Shown here in pieces: positions 32,592-43,384 of a stretch of 64,000 nt of DNA (positions within the stretch are counted from its first letter, which is position 1; each line of letters opens with the position of its first letter). The DNA comes from Symsagittifera roscoffensis. Lineage: Eukaryota; Xenacoelomorpha; Acoela; Convolutidae. The translations under genes and the position numbers were made by a program. The stretch is taken from contig NW_026971453.1 of assembly GCF_963678635.1 (NCBI RefSeq), positions 1 through 64,000 on the forward strand, given 5' to 3'. Under the pieces are notes generated by a model that ran no database searches, was not told the origin of the DNA, and saw only the letters and a program-made list of their open reading frames with translations.

Positions 32592-32818
32592 TTAGATAAG
32601 TTTTGTGAATCGTACCTGTGGATATAGTCAATAGCTTTTGAAAGTTGGAGGTATAGTTCAAATATGGAATAGAAAATTAAAAAAATATTGCAAAAAATGA
32701 TTAAGATTATTATAAAAGATTCAAAGGTATCAAAAAGAAATATGATTAAAAGTTTAAATATCGTTAAAAGGTTTATGAGAATGTTAAGAATTATGTTGAC
32801 TGGTCGAGAGAAGAGCAT
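32588..32818 (-). CDS. small hydrophobic membrane protein 1
   Basis: 76 codons starting MLFSRPVNIIL, 75 in element 1. Two long Ile/Leu/Phe-rich membrane segments and a polar C-terminal tail. First gene of the accessory block, intact in both elements, which is notable given how broken the larger genes are, though small target size explains part of that. Confidence 0.65.
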   Translation of the reverse strand: MLFSRPVNIILNILINLLTIFKLLIIFLFDTFESFIIILIIFCNIFLIFYSIFELYLQLSKAIDYIHRYDSQNLSK

Positions 32819-33411
32819 TTAAGAAATAGCTTCTCGATCGAATATTTTTTGTTGTTTGAGGCAATTATCAAGTGTGGTCGAATTATTTATTGGTTTTTTG
32901 ACAAGTGGGTTGGGTTTTGTGAAAAATTGTTGGGGGCAAATTTTATGGTGATCGTGAGGTCTTCTTTTTCTTTATTTTTATTTGTCAAATGATCTGGGGT
33001 ATTTTTGAGATTTTTATACTTTAGGCTAATTAAAATGGTCGTTCTTTTACTTTAGGCTAATTTAACATATTTGTTTTGGGGGGTATTTGAGGTCTGAGTT
33101 GGGGAAATATTGTTGATCTTTGGGTTATTAGATAAGGGAGGGTTATGATATTATGGTGATATTTATTTGAGTTGTCAAGTTGGAGTGGTTTGCTTATTTT
33201 TGACCTGGAGGTCGCAAAGTTATAGTTATAGATATGCCTGGAGTTTAATATCGTTCGTCTAGTTGATTTGTGCTAGAGTTAGAGAAGGTGACGGATTGGA
33301 TGAAACCTATTGGCTATTTATGAACTAGAGTCGCTGCGTGTTTGTCGGCATGTTATTTTGAAAAATGAAAGTTCAAAATATTTCAGAGGTGCAAAGATTA
33401 TGAATATAAAA
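32819..33411 (-). promoter_or_regulatory. 593-bp gap between pol and accessory genes, element 2
   Basis: Same length and content as 14315-14906, including the paired 'tactttaggctaa' motif (33017-33029, 33048-33060). No coding frame is conserved across it. Confidence 0.35.
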
Positions 33412-34814
33412 TTAAAGCTGTTTTTGAAATTCGACTTTCTTTAATATTTTAGATTGTGGGATGAATGTTTTATAGTTTTTACGTGGTTGATTTCTAAGTC
33501 GTGATGACTCTCTATGTTCTGATTTGTCGATTTGTTCTTGGGGTATTATTTTTTCTGTCAATTTTCTATTTTTTCTTTCTTTTTGAGGTATATTTTGATC
33601 TAGCTTTTTTGTATTGTTTTTCGTTTTAGTTGATTTTTTATTTTGGTTTTCGAGGTGAATGTCATGTTGTTCCTTTGTTTTATTTTCCATATGTGGGTTA
33701 TTTTGAATGACTTTTATACCTGTGAAAGAATATAATTGAGTTAGTTCGCGTAATGCGTATTCTTTTGGGTAATAAGGTAATAGATTGTTTCGATGTTGAA
33801 CAATTTCTTTTTGGTCTGAGTCGGTGATTTTATATGTGACATCAGTGGGTTTGGCAATTATTTGGTATGGTCCGTTACGAAGGGGTTGTAATTTTTTAGA
33901 AATTCCTTTTTGAGTGTTAAAATTGGGTATTAAAACAAATGTTCCAATTTTTAAATCGGAGGCTGGTGTAAAGCGTGAATTTATTTGTTCATTAATGTTT
34001 TGCCTTTGTAACAACTTTTTTGTTACTTTTTGGTAAATTTCATTGTGTTTTTTATCTCTGTTTAAAATCCATTCGGTGTGTGTACCGGAGGCTAATTTAA
34101 GAATTTGTGGGTGATGAAAATGATCTTCATCGTGTGTGTGTAAAGGTAGGTTATAACAAATTGAGTCTTTATTCGGTTGACAATGACTTTGTGCATTTTT
34201 ATGAGAGTTTGCTGTAAACATAATTGGTTTGCGTGGCTTTTGATTAAAAACCATTTCATATGGTGACATTTCTAGAGTTGTCGTGATTTGTGAATTATAT
34301 GCTAAGGGAAATAGTTTTACATCTGCTGACCATTCGGTGTATCTTGTATCATTTCCATTGATGATACATCTAAGATATTCTTGTAGTGAACGGTTCATAC
34401 CTTCGACTAAGCCGTTTGTCCAAGGTGCGTGAGATGTACGTGGTTTGTGTTTGATGTTATATAAATGACATAGTGTGATGATTTCATTATTTATGAATTC
34501 CGTACCGTTGTCTGTAACTAAAATTTCTGGTAGTCCGAATTTGGCTATCCAGTGTTCATAAAGTGTTGTGTAAGCGTAATAAGCGTTACAATGTGGTACT
34601 GGGTTAAGTGCTACATAATGTGTAAATGCGTCAACAATTACCATAATGTAGGAGTTTCCTTCGGATGATGGTGAAATTGGTCCTTTTGTATCAAATGAAA
34701 TACGGTGGTTAAAGTACAAACTTTGTCCTTTAAAATCTTGTTTTTGTGCTATTTGTTTTTGATTTGGATAAGGTTTATTTAGCTGACATACTATACAATC
34801 ATTGCATAGTATTT
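33412..34814 (-). pseudogene. pol: integrase core and C-terminus, element 2
   Basis: 435 codons open from 34719 to 33412. The DDE residues are all present (SFDTKGP, VTDNGTEF, GLVEGMN). The GPY/F block reads RNGPYQI. The basic tail RESSRLRNQPRKNYKTF closes the protein. In this copy core and C-terminus are in one frame, unlike element 1. The zinc-binding half upstream (from 34814) is in another frame because of an indel near 34815. Confidence 0.9.
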
Positions 34815-35753
34815 TTATCCAAATTGGTGCATTTGGAAAATAAAAGTTTGTATGAAATTTGAATATGTTTTCTCTGATCCAGAGTGTCCTTTAATGTTTT
34901 GTGTATGTGAAATATTAAAAGCTATGAGAATCATACTTAAAGGGAGACAGGGAACTGTAGATTCATTTAATTGGTATTCTAGAATGTCTGTGTTTTCATT
35001 AATTGTTGTATTATTAAATTTTCGAAAATATCGGAGGAGTGTTTTATTTCCTAAAATTGTTGTATCTGCCTTTACGGGTTTAGTTTTATATTTGTGCCAT
35101 GATTTTAGTTGTCTAATTATTGGGTCAAGATTTTGATATTGTTTCAAAGTATTAACTGTAATTTTATCTGTTGGGGGGAGAAAAATGTTTTCAATTTCTA
35201 ATTTAGATAAAGGAATTGTATCAGGTGGGTCATGGAGGTCAAAAACTTGATTTAATGTGTATTTTGAATCGTTTGTTTGTGGTCCTGATAAATTTATTTT
35301 ATCAGTTAAATTTTCTTTTTCAATTAACGGAAAAAGGTCTTTTTTATGCGGGTGTTGTTTTATTCTTTTTTGTTGGGTGTTATTTTTTATCCATTGTGAA
35401 TATGGAATTGGTTTAAAAGTTGATGTTCCAAGTAGATCAACTTCGTAGTGGTTATTTTGGCAATCTAAATAAAGTGGGAAGTGTTGTAGATTATTTATCT
35501 GTGATTGTTCAACGTCAGTTTTTACTGCATATTTGCATTCTAGTCGGGGTGATGTTTCGTTTTCTGCAAGGTAAAATTTTATATTTTTGGGTATTTCAAC
35601 TGTAGTTTTACGTGTAAGTAATTCAGGTGGTGTATTTCGACTTAAAGTGTCTGGTAATGCAAGATTCTTTCCTGCTGTCCAAACTATATGTAAGTTTGGG
35701 AATTTCATTAGAATTAATTGAAATCTATAAACTCGGTGATTTGGATTGGATTT
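34815..35753 (-). pseudogene. pol: RNase H C-terminus and integrase N-terminus, element 2
   Basis: 297 codons open (35708-34815). Begins in RNase H (LPDTLSRN with the last acidic residue), crosses the linker, and ends in the His part of the integrase HHCC zinc-binding region (KGHSGSEKTYSNF). Separated from RT by a nonsense codon at 35754 where element 1 has Gln. Confidence 0.85.
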
Positions 35754-37076
35754 TTATGTAAAGAGAAAAATGATTGGTTTGTGATCTGTGAATAGAACTG
35801 TTGGATGTTTTGATCCAAGTATCAGAAATTCATATTCTGTTAGTGTATATATTATGGCTGTACATTCTCTCATTAGAGTTGAGAGTCGTAGCTCTGCTTG
35901 AGTGAATAATCGAGAATTTGCTGATATAAGATTCATTTTGTTTGTACCATTGTGTGATTGTAATAATGCTGCGCCGATGCCAAAATTCGAAGCATCGCAC
36001 ATTGCATAGAATGGTTGATTTGGATCTGGAATTGTATTCGAAATTTGTTCAGTTAAGAGTTTTTTAATTTCTTCAAATCGTGCTTGATGTTCTGTGTTCC
36101 ATTCAAAATTATTTTGTTGTCTAAGTATGTTATAGAATGGTCTTAGGTATAATTGCATTTTATAGACATAATTGCTTAAAAAATTTAACATTCCAAGGAA
36201 TTCTTGGATTTTCTTTTTGTTTGTTGGTGGTTGGAGCTTCTGAATAGCATCAATGCGTGATTTTAATGGAGTGATTGTTTTTTTTTCTATATTGTGTCCT
36301 AAGAATTTAACTTGTGTTAAAAAGAAGTCTGATTTATCGGGGGCGGCCTTCAGATTTTCGTTCTGAAGTATTTTGTGATAGTGTTCTAAAACATTGAACA
36401 TTTCTTCTTTTGTCTGTGATTGCATAAAAATATCGTCTAAATAGGTGATTGCGTTTTTCTTGAGTATTAGTGGTCTAAAAATTTTGCTCCTAAAAGCTGA
36501 AAATGCTGCTGGTCCTATGGATATTCCATAGAATAGGCGGTTGAATTCATATTGCTGATTTCCAATAACAAATTGTGTTAAGCGTCGCGATTGTTCATCT
36601 AGTGGCATTTAATTATATGCACTATTCATATCTGCGGTTTTAAAGTATTTTCCGTTTATTTTTGTTAAAATAACTTGTATTGGTTCAATAGGCCAATTGC
36701 ATTTTGATTCGTCTATTAGTGAATTAAGATATCTAGCGTCTAGAACTATTTTTAATGATTCTCCTTTTGCTAGGATGATAACAGGGTTGATAAATGTGTT
36801 ACCTTTTGGTTGTTCTTCTTTGTTTACCGGTGAGATATTTTTGTATTGTTCTAAGATATCGAGTAATCTGTTCACTTTATCGTGTAAATGAATTGGTACT
36901 TTACTTGCTCTTTGTTTTTTGAAAACTGCGTCAGGTTTTAATGGGAGATGTAGTGATGAACTGATTTTGCCAACATCAAATTTGGATGTTGCATAGACTG
37001 ATGAATATTTTATTAGCTGTTTGGCTAACTTATCAAATTCGTCTTGTGTTATTTGTGAATGTTGGAAGTTAAACAT
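35754..37076 (-). pseudogene. pol: reverse transcriptase and RNase H, element 2
   Basis: 36609-37076 and 35754-36608 are the same frame split by one TAA (Gln in element 1). It holds the RT fingers (LDARYLNSLIDES), the palm Asp block (TADMNSAYN), FYGISIGPAAF, the catalytic YLDD at 36432-36443, the thumb, and RNase H up to FTDHKPI. With only two nonsense changes this is the better preserved RT of the two elements. Confidence 0.92.
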
Positions 37077-37248
37077 TATTAAAAATTTCTGTTGATTCTC
37101 TGTATAGTTATTTCTGTTGAATGTAGGTTTGAAATATGGGGTTTTTGTGAAATAATCTGTATTTCTTTTTTCATTACTTATTATATTATTTATGGATAAT
37201 TCTTCATTAAGAATTGTGGATTGACAAATATCTAATAATTGGAGTATA

Positions 37249-37572
37249 TTATTTACGCGGTATGCTTTTTCGTGTATTGGTGATATCGTAGCGTTGGTTT
37301 CGCAATATCCTAAAAGTTCTAAAGGTAATGTTACTTGATAGGGTATACTTTTGTATATTTTGATAGATGTGATTTGTATTCAAGCATTTTGTTTTGTCAT
37401 TTTCATTGGATTTATTTGTAGTGTTGATTTCGTTAGTTTCTTGTGCCGTTTGTGTGGAATGGATGGGTTCAATATAATAATTGTGAAGGAGTTCTAATTG
37501 ATTTTCATTTATATGTGATGAGAAAGGTTGTTCATATATAATAGGTTTGTAGTCATTTTCGACTGCTATCAT
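37249..37572 (-). pseudogene. Gag C-terminus fused to post-protease linker by deletion
   Basis: The first about 75 codons match the end of Gag in element 1; the sequence then jumps near 37349 to the linker region downstream of the protease. About 720 bp present in element 1 (about 18840-19562), including the D-S-G protease motif, are missing. Short shared 'gtat' bases at the junction suit a microhomology deletion. Confidence 0.8.
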
Positions 37573-40500
37573 ATTGATGGAGATAGTGTTTTCTGTATCA
37601 CTTTCTGAATCTGATGATCCACAGTTTATTTGATTTAGTAGTAGTTTGTCATTTACTGTGTCATCAATACCTGGGGGGTCTGATGTTGTTTCTGGATTTG
37701 ATTGTACGTGATTAATATGTCTTTGATGTTTAGGTTTGCTACTTCTGTGGCGATTGTTAGAATTATTATAATGGTTATTATTTCTGTGTGGTGATTGGGA
37801 ATAATTTCTATAACGATTATTATAACTTGAATGTCGATTTTGTGAATTATTTCGTGATCTGTTTTGATAATTATCGTTTGGTCTGTTATAGTTTAATCTG
37901 TTATATGAGTTATTCCTTGATTGATTGTTCGGGTAATTCTGATTTCGGTTGTTTGAATAACTTCTATTTCGATTATTGAAGTAGTTTCTATTTCTATTAT
38001 ATGATGAGTTTCGTGACTGATTGTTTGGATAGTATTTATTCCTTGATTGGGAATTAGATCTAGAAACAAATTGTGTTGTATTCGAATTTGATCTGGAGTA
38101 GTTATTTCGACTATTTGGTCTATTGTAATGATTTTGTGACGAATTTTGTGTATTTCTTCGTTATGGTGATCTTCCTCTATAACTTGAGTTATATGGTGAT
38201 TGAGTTCTCGTGTAATTGGTATTGTTCGGAAGTGGTTTTCCTGAACTGTTGTTGCTGTATAAATTTTTGTTTGGTAGATTTTGATCTTTCTTCATGTATT
38301 GATAGAATGAATTATTGGGTTCTTTATATTTTTGAGGTTTGTTTTGATTGTCCTGTTGTTTTTGTCTACATTCAGAAATACTACGTCCGTATCGTCGGCA
38401 ATAATTACACCATTTTTTGAAAGATGGTTTGCCTTTAAAGTTTGGATGTTTTTCATAAATATTGAGTATTTCAGTGATTTTTTCAACGAGGTCTGTATCT
38501 GATTCCTGTATATTGTTGATATTTGTGGTATTTGTTTCAATTCGGTTAACATATTGTAATTTCAGATTTTCTGTTTCTTCAAGTTTCATTGTGATTTCCG
38601 CTTGCTCTAGTTTGTCTACTAGTTTTCGAAAATCTAAATCGGGCTCTCGAATTGAGGAGGGATGGGATGCTCTCTTTTTTATTGCTATTTTCCTTAATTG
38701 AGGTGTTAAGGTCATCATTAAGATTTCTGTCATTTTTGTGTTTTTATAGTCGTGTGTATTTAATGAATATGCTTTTCGAACTAGTGTTTCGATACGTACT
38801 GCTAATTGTTTGATGGTTTCATTTGGTAATCTGCGAATTTCATTACATAAAACTCTTTGTTGTTGTTTGTTTCTTTCGGAGTCAAACATTTTTGAAAATT
38901 CTTGTGTAAATCTTTTCCAATTTGATTTTATTTCTATAGGCAATACTGAAAACCATTTTTGGGCTGCGCCGTCTAAAGTTGTCTGTATCAACGCTGTGCG
39001 TCGATGTATCCAATTTTGATGTAGTGGCGTATTAATTGGTTCAGGTCCTATATTTAAAATTAAATTAGCTGTTACTGCATTTAAATAATCTTCTACAGAA
39101 TATTCAGGGTCTGTTCCTGTGAATACCATTAATGGTTTGTTTGATGTTATTGATGATCCACCCATAAGGTATGGATTCATTGTCATTTGTAATGATTCTG
39201 CGGCATTTGGCATTTGTGAAAAATTTGAAAGTTGATTTTTTGTTATTTCGTGTTGTTGAAGATAATATGGGAGTGGTATTTCATTTTGCATTTGTGTTGG
39301 TTGATACGAGTGTGTAATCATTGGGTTTTGTGGCTGAATTGGTTGAAAAGATTGTGTATTAATTGGGTTTTGCATTTGTATTGGTTGTTGATTTTGTGTA
39401 TCTATTGGGTGTGGAGAAAAAATTCTATGATATGTATGTGGTTTCTGCACTCTTTGTCCACAATATTCTTGAGTGTATGGTGCAAATATATCTGGTTGTA
39501 AATAATCATCATCAGAGGATAGATAATCCGTTTGATGAGGTGCTTGTTTTTTATTTTTATTCTGTTGAAAGAATGGGTAATTTTCACTACGATCCTGTGG
39601 AGGATGTGAATTAGTTTGAAAATTTACTGAGTTGGTTGTTGCCATTGGATTATCCCAATATTGAGATCTTATCTGATTATTATTATTTTTTCGTGGGGGA
39701 TAGTTTGTTTTTGATGAATGTGTGTAATTATAATTGTGTTCCGCAAAAGTGTTTCTTGTGAATGTTCTGCGTGTTTTTGACGGTATTGTCATGGGTCTAT
39801 ATGTTTGATAATCCATTTGTGAATATTTTGGAGCAACCGAAGGTTTAACGGTTGATTGTAAGGTTACCTGTGCTAGTGAAGTGTTTGTATTTCTTGGTGT
39901 TGTTAAATTTGGACGTATCGGTGAAATACTTTGTTGTGTAGTTGTTGTTGTTTGGACGATTTCTTCATTTATGAAGTGTGATGGTGTCTGAATATCTTGT
40001 TGAGTGAGACTCCTAGTTCCATTAAGGTTTTCAGTGTGTATGACGGTCGTATTTAAACTGTTATTTCGCGTATCAGGTAAAAATGTATTGTAGTTTAATG
40101 GTGTTGCATCAATGGTTAATGGTACTACTCTTACATAATCTCTTGCATAAGATATTGTACTTATTGCTTGACTTGAGATTGATTGTGGGATATTTATGAA
40201 TGCATAATGAGACCATTTGGGGTCCCAAATGTAGTCTGATTGTTTTGTGATGGCGGTATCATCGTTTGAATTTTGAGGTCTAAATTTTTTTCTTGCTTGT
40301 GAAATTAAATCTATATTATGTGTGAAATAATCTATTATAAACCATGCCAAAATTTTTTGTAAGTCATGTTTTGTATGTTGTGAAACTTCATCTTTAGTGA
40401 AATTTTCTTTAATTATATGTAGGAAAGTTGAAAATAGTGTGATTTCATGTCGTACCCTTATATGTTTGGATGTCTCTGTCGGTGAGACATTTGAGATTGG

Positions 40501-41380
40501 GGTTTCGTTTTCTAATATTGAAATATAACTATATATTATTGCAAAAACTTCATTAGTGAATATGGAGTTTGCTCTTTGTGAGTTATGATATTGTATGCTT
40601 TTTATATATTCTAAGAATACTTTTGAAAATTCTAAGTCAAGATCGTCTGTTTGAATTACATATCTGCGGTGATTCGGGTTTGGTGTACTGAATTCTATGG
40701 TGTAGATTCCGTATTGTTGTGTTAATTTACATATATATTTCAGATAGTGATTAATAGTTTGTCTTGATTTTTACGTCTGGGAACTCTGCTTTACATGGGC
40801 TGATTCCGGGTTCAAACAAATTTAGGAGGAAATTCTTGCAAAGATCATGTTGTCCTCTATTATCGGGTGCATCTACGAGGAAGGGGTAGATATCGTCATC
40901 ATCTGGACTATCTTCACTTGGAGTGTGTGTTTGGCTCATTTTTTGTTTAATGACTGTTAATAGGTAATTATCGATGTGTCTAATTGGTTGATTCCAATTA
41001 TACAAGTGTACTGGTTTGTGTTTATATTGCTTTTTTATTCTTCTTTTTCCTCTTTTTGATGAATTTGAAGTTGTTTCTGAGTCTGAAAAATATAATTGAT
41101 CGTGGATGGGGCAATTTTTATCTATAGATTATTTTAATTTATAAAGTTCGTCTAAATTGTTGGCTTCTGATTCTGAAAATGCGTTTCTATTTTTGGAAAA
41201 TCTTTTTCGTGTTATTTGTCTTTGTTTGGTTATTATTTTCTTTTTTAGTGTTTGTCGTTTTGTTCTAATATATCCAACTGTTTGTGTATGAGGTGTGATT
41301 ACAAGGTCGTATTTTTTGTTATCTATTTCACAGTTGTGTAAAACGATTGTTTGTTTGTTTCCTAGATTTTTAAATGACAT
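37573..41380 (-). pseudogene. gag: Gag, element 2 (broken)
   Basis: Start ATG 41380 as in element 1. Breaks: TAA at about 41129, a 2-bp deletion near 40755, and a stop at 38161 (Glu in element 1). 38161-40350 is open for 729 codons and covers the Gln/Asn/Pro-rich linker, the capsid-like region (AAQKWFSVLP near 38960) and the zinc knuckle. In the knuckle the metal-binding His is Arg (CNYCRRYGRSISEC), whereas element 1 keeps His. The Asn/Arg/Ser/Tyr-rich tail 37600-38160 continues in the same frame up to the end of Gag. Different breaks from element 1 show the ancestral frame was continuous. Confidence 0.88.
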
Positions 41381-42606
41381 AAGGTTTAGGATGACGGATG
41401 CAAAAAGTTGTTAGATGATTTCTATTTTCTTAAATTGTTAGTCCTTACGATTTTTTGGTTAGCTTAACCTGGGTCTATTTGTTCAGGGTTGGAGAGAAAA
41501 GTATATCGATTCCGAAGAATGATTTTTTACTTTCTCGTGGCTAGTATAAGCTAAGGTGTTAACTTACTTAATCTTACTTAGGGGTAGTGATTGTGTTCAA
41601 GGGTTGGAGAATAGTAAATCGATCCACAAGGTTCAGGTACAATTAGAACGCGAGTAGTTCGTTAGATACTATTTTAAACTTACTAAGTCTAAGATTTATC
41701 CTGGGTCTGATAAGAGGAGGGTTCAAGTGAAGGATGAATAACCGAAGTTCTTCACTGTTTATCCTAATTTGAATGATTAGTTTTGTTCAAAAATTTCTAT
41801 TAGTCTTGGGTTTTTTGAAAGGGTTGGATAGTGAATCGACGTTTGAGGTCGTTAGACACTAGCTAAGTGGGTGGGGGAGAACAAAATTGTTCTTTTTGAT
41901 CCAAGGATAAGCCTTGATGATCAAGTTTTAAATTTAATTAAATAGAAAATTAATTAAGATCCAAGGATAAGCCTTGATGATCTGATTTTAAAATTAAGTG
42001 AATTTAAGTTTAAAATGGTTTAAATTTGTTTAAGAAAAAGATTTAGTGTTTTAATGATATTAGTGAGCTTATGATTGCTGTTATATTTTAGGTGATGAAG
42101 CTGGGACAACTGATGATTTTATGATTACTAACAGTTTATTGTCATGCTACTAATTTTTGTTTTGATTTTCAATAAATATTTTCCAAACATGTTTTATATA
42201 ATACTGCAGAATTTTAAGAAAACGATCTGAGATCTTTTTATCAATCGTTATTGTATATTAATAGTTTTGTTTAGCGCCTGAAATGATTATGAAGATTGAA
42301 TTCAAGATTTTATGTTTGCAAATGAAAATCTAAATTCATTGCTACTAAAATTCTAAATATAAAAGTTTGTGTTGGCTTTTGCCGTACTATCATATAACTA
42401 TTTGGTAAGTTTCTACTTTGTCGTATGTCGTCTCTGGTTCGAGGTCTTCTTCCAATTCCGGGTAGTTCTATTATCGTTCGGAATATCGGCTCTGATCTAT
42501 TGAGTCGTAGAGACATTTCGATTAAATTTTCGTCGTGTAACATTTTAAAAATGTTTTGTCTAAATTCTAATCTATTATTGGTTAATTCTAAGCTATTAAG
42601 GTCTTG
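41381..42606 (-). promoter_or_regulatory. 5' leader of element 2
   Basis: About 1.2 kb of leader between PBS and Gag. Repeated motifs at 41899-41922 and 41959-41982 (gatccaaggataagccttg type) and the degenerate 'gttcaagggttggag' motifs near 41490, 41598 and 41818. A 77-codon frame, 42310-42543 minus, starts 64 nt after the PBS; its Arg-rich product has no recognised motif and no counterpart in element 1, where the region is deleted. Confidence 0.45.
42310..42543 (-). CDS. leader open frame, 77 codons (uncertain)
   Basis: Starts MLHDENLIEMSLRLNRSEP. Position directly after the PBS would make it the first frame on the genomic RNA. There is no second copy to test conservation and no domain is recognised, so it may be chance. 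Confidence 0.25.
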   Translation of the reverse strand: MLHDENLIEMSLRLNRSEPIFRTIIELPGIGRRPRTRDDIRQSRNLPNSYMIVRQKPTQTFIFRILVAMNLDFHLQT

Positions 42607-42628
42607 TTCGAGACTTATGGTCGCACCA
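42607..42628 (-). other. primer-binding site of element 2
   Basis: Two bases inside the 5' LTR the minus strand reads TGGTGCGACCATAAGTCTCG. The plus strand is therefore the 3' end of a tRNA ending in CACCA, and the match seems to extend into a T-loop signature TTCGA. The identity of the tRNA cannot be told without a tRNA set from the host. Confidence 0.7.
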
Positions 42629-42630
42629 GA

Positions 42631-43040
42631 TGAGTTAGGACCGATGGGTATAACTCATAGAGTAATTTCGGATAGGGTACACCGTCTGCTCGTCACGCTA
42701 TCATATTTTCGGCCGGATAGATTCGTGCAACTTCTTAGTCTAATACCGATCCTAATCTTACTCTTATACTATCTAGTCTCAGGTTGTTTAACTAGTCTCT
42801 GCTAGGCTCAATAGATCTAGGGTATACTGGTTTATTGCGGTTGCTGAAGTTCTCTTGGAGAGGCAACTAATTTCTAAGTTAAATTCAAATCTCTCTGGTG
42901 CTGAAATTACAAGTAATTTCAGCACTTACAAATAAGTGGGTTGTTAGTTAGATGGATCATGATTGGTTAATATTAAATACTTTACAGTGGTAAAATATCT
43001 AATTTATCCAATCATAAAATGTAGTTTAGATCAGGTTCCA
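42631..43040 (-). repeat. 5' LTR of element 2
   Basis: 410 bp, TG...CA. On the minus strand, in order: CCAAT-like boxes, the perfect 28-bp hairpin (42898-42925), AATAAA near 42834, and a TATAAG-type box near 42765. The AATAAA precedes that TATA-like box, so the box may not be the promoter. Confidence 0.95.
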
Positions 43041-43384
43041 GAAGTTATTCTTTAAAATATTTGGAACATCAACTGACAGACGATGTGAAACAATGGCATT
43101 TATCAATACAATTGACAAAGTTAACAAAAACTGGTTAACAAAAGTCCTCCATGGAAGCAACAGTTTCTCTTGAAAGAACAACTTTGTTACGAAATCTGAA
43201 ATTCAACGTCTGAGAGTAAAAGTACGATAAACTTCGTAGTTCATATTGCAATGGCCACCGTTTGTTCGTACACAGCACTAAAAACAAAAAAACAGCACTT
43301 GTTTTCTAGCTGAGACACGTTGTTCAAAATGTACACTGGCTACTTTTTCTTCGTTCGCTGGCACCACAAACATTCCTACCTTGG
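43041..43384. other. host DNA right of element 2
   Basis: Starts with the 'gaag' target duplication. No gene or repeat recognised. Confidence 0.5.

Larger units (their letters stand above)
24911..43040 (-). mobile_element. element 2: giant Ty3/Gypsy-like env-bearing retroelement
   Basis: An 18,130-bp minus-strand element bounded by two 410-bp LTRs and by 'gaag' at 24907-24910 and 43041-43044. I count about 8 differences between the two LTRs, so about 2 percent, which suggests a fairly recent insertion. It has a primer-binding site next to the 5' LTR. Gene order equals element 1. Gag, RT, integrase and Env carry stops, frameshifts or deletions, and the protease segment is deleted, whereas the terminal protein and the two small membrane proteins are intact. 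Confidence 0.95.

Noticed and set aside
35754-36611. Alternative genetic code (TAA read as Gln)
   Set aside because: Two RT stops lie at Gln codons of the other copy, but other stops replace Glu, Arg, Cys, Lys or Leu and frameshifts are common, so ordinary decay explains them.
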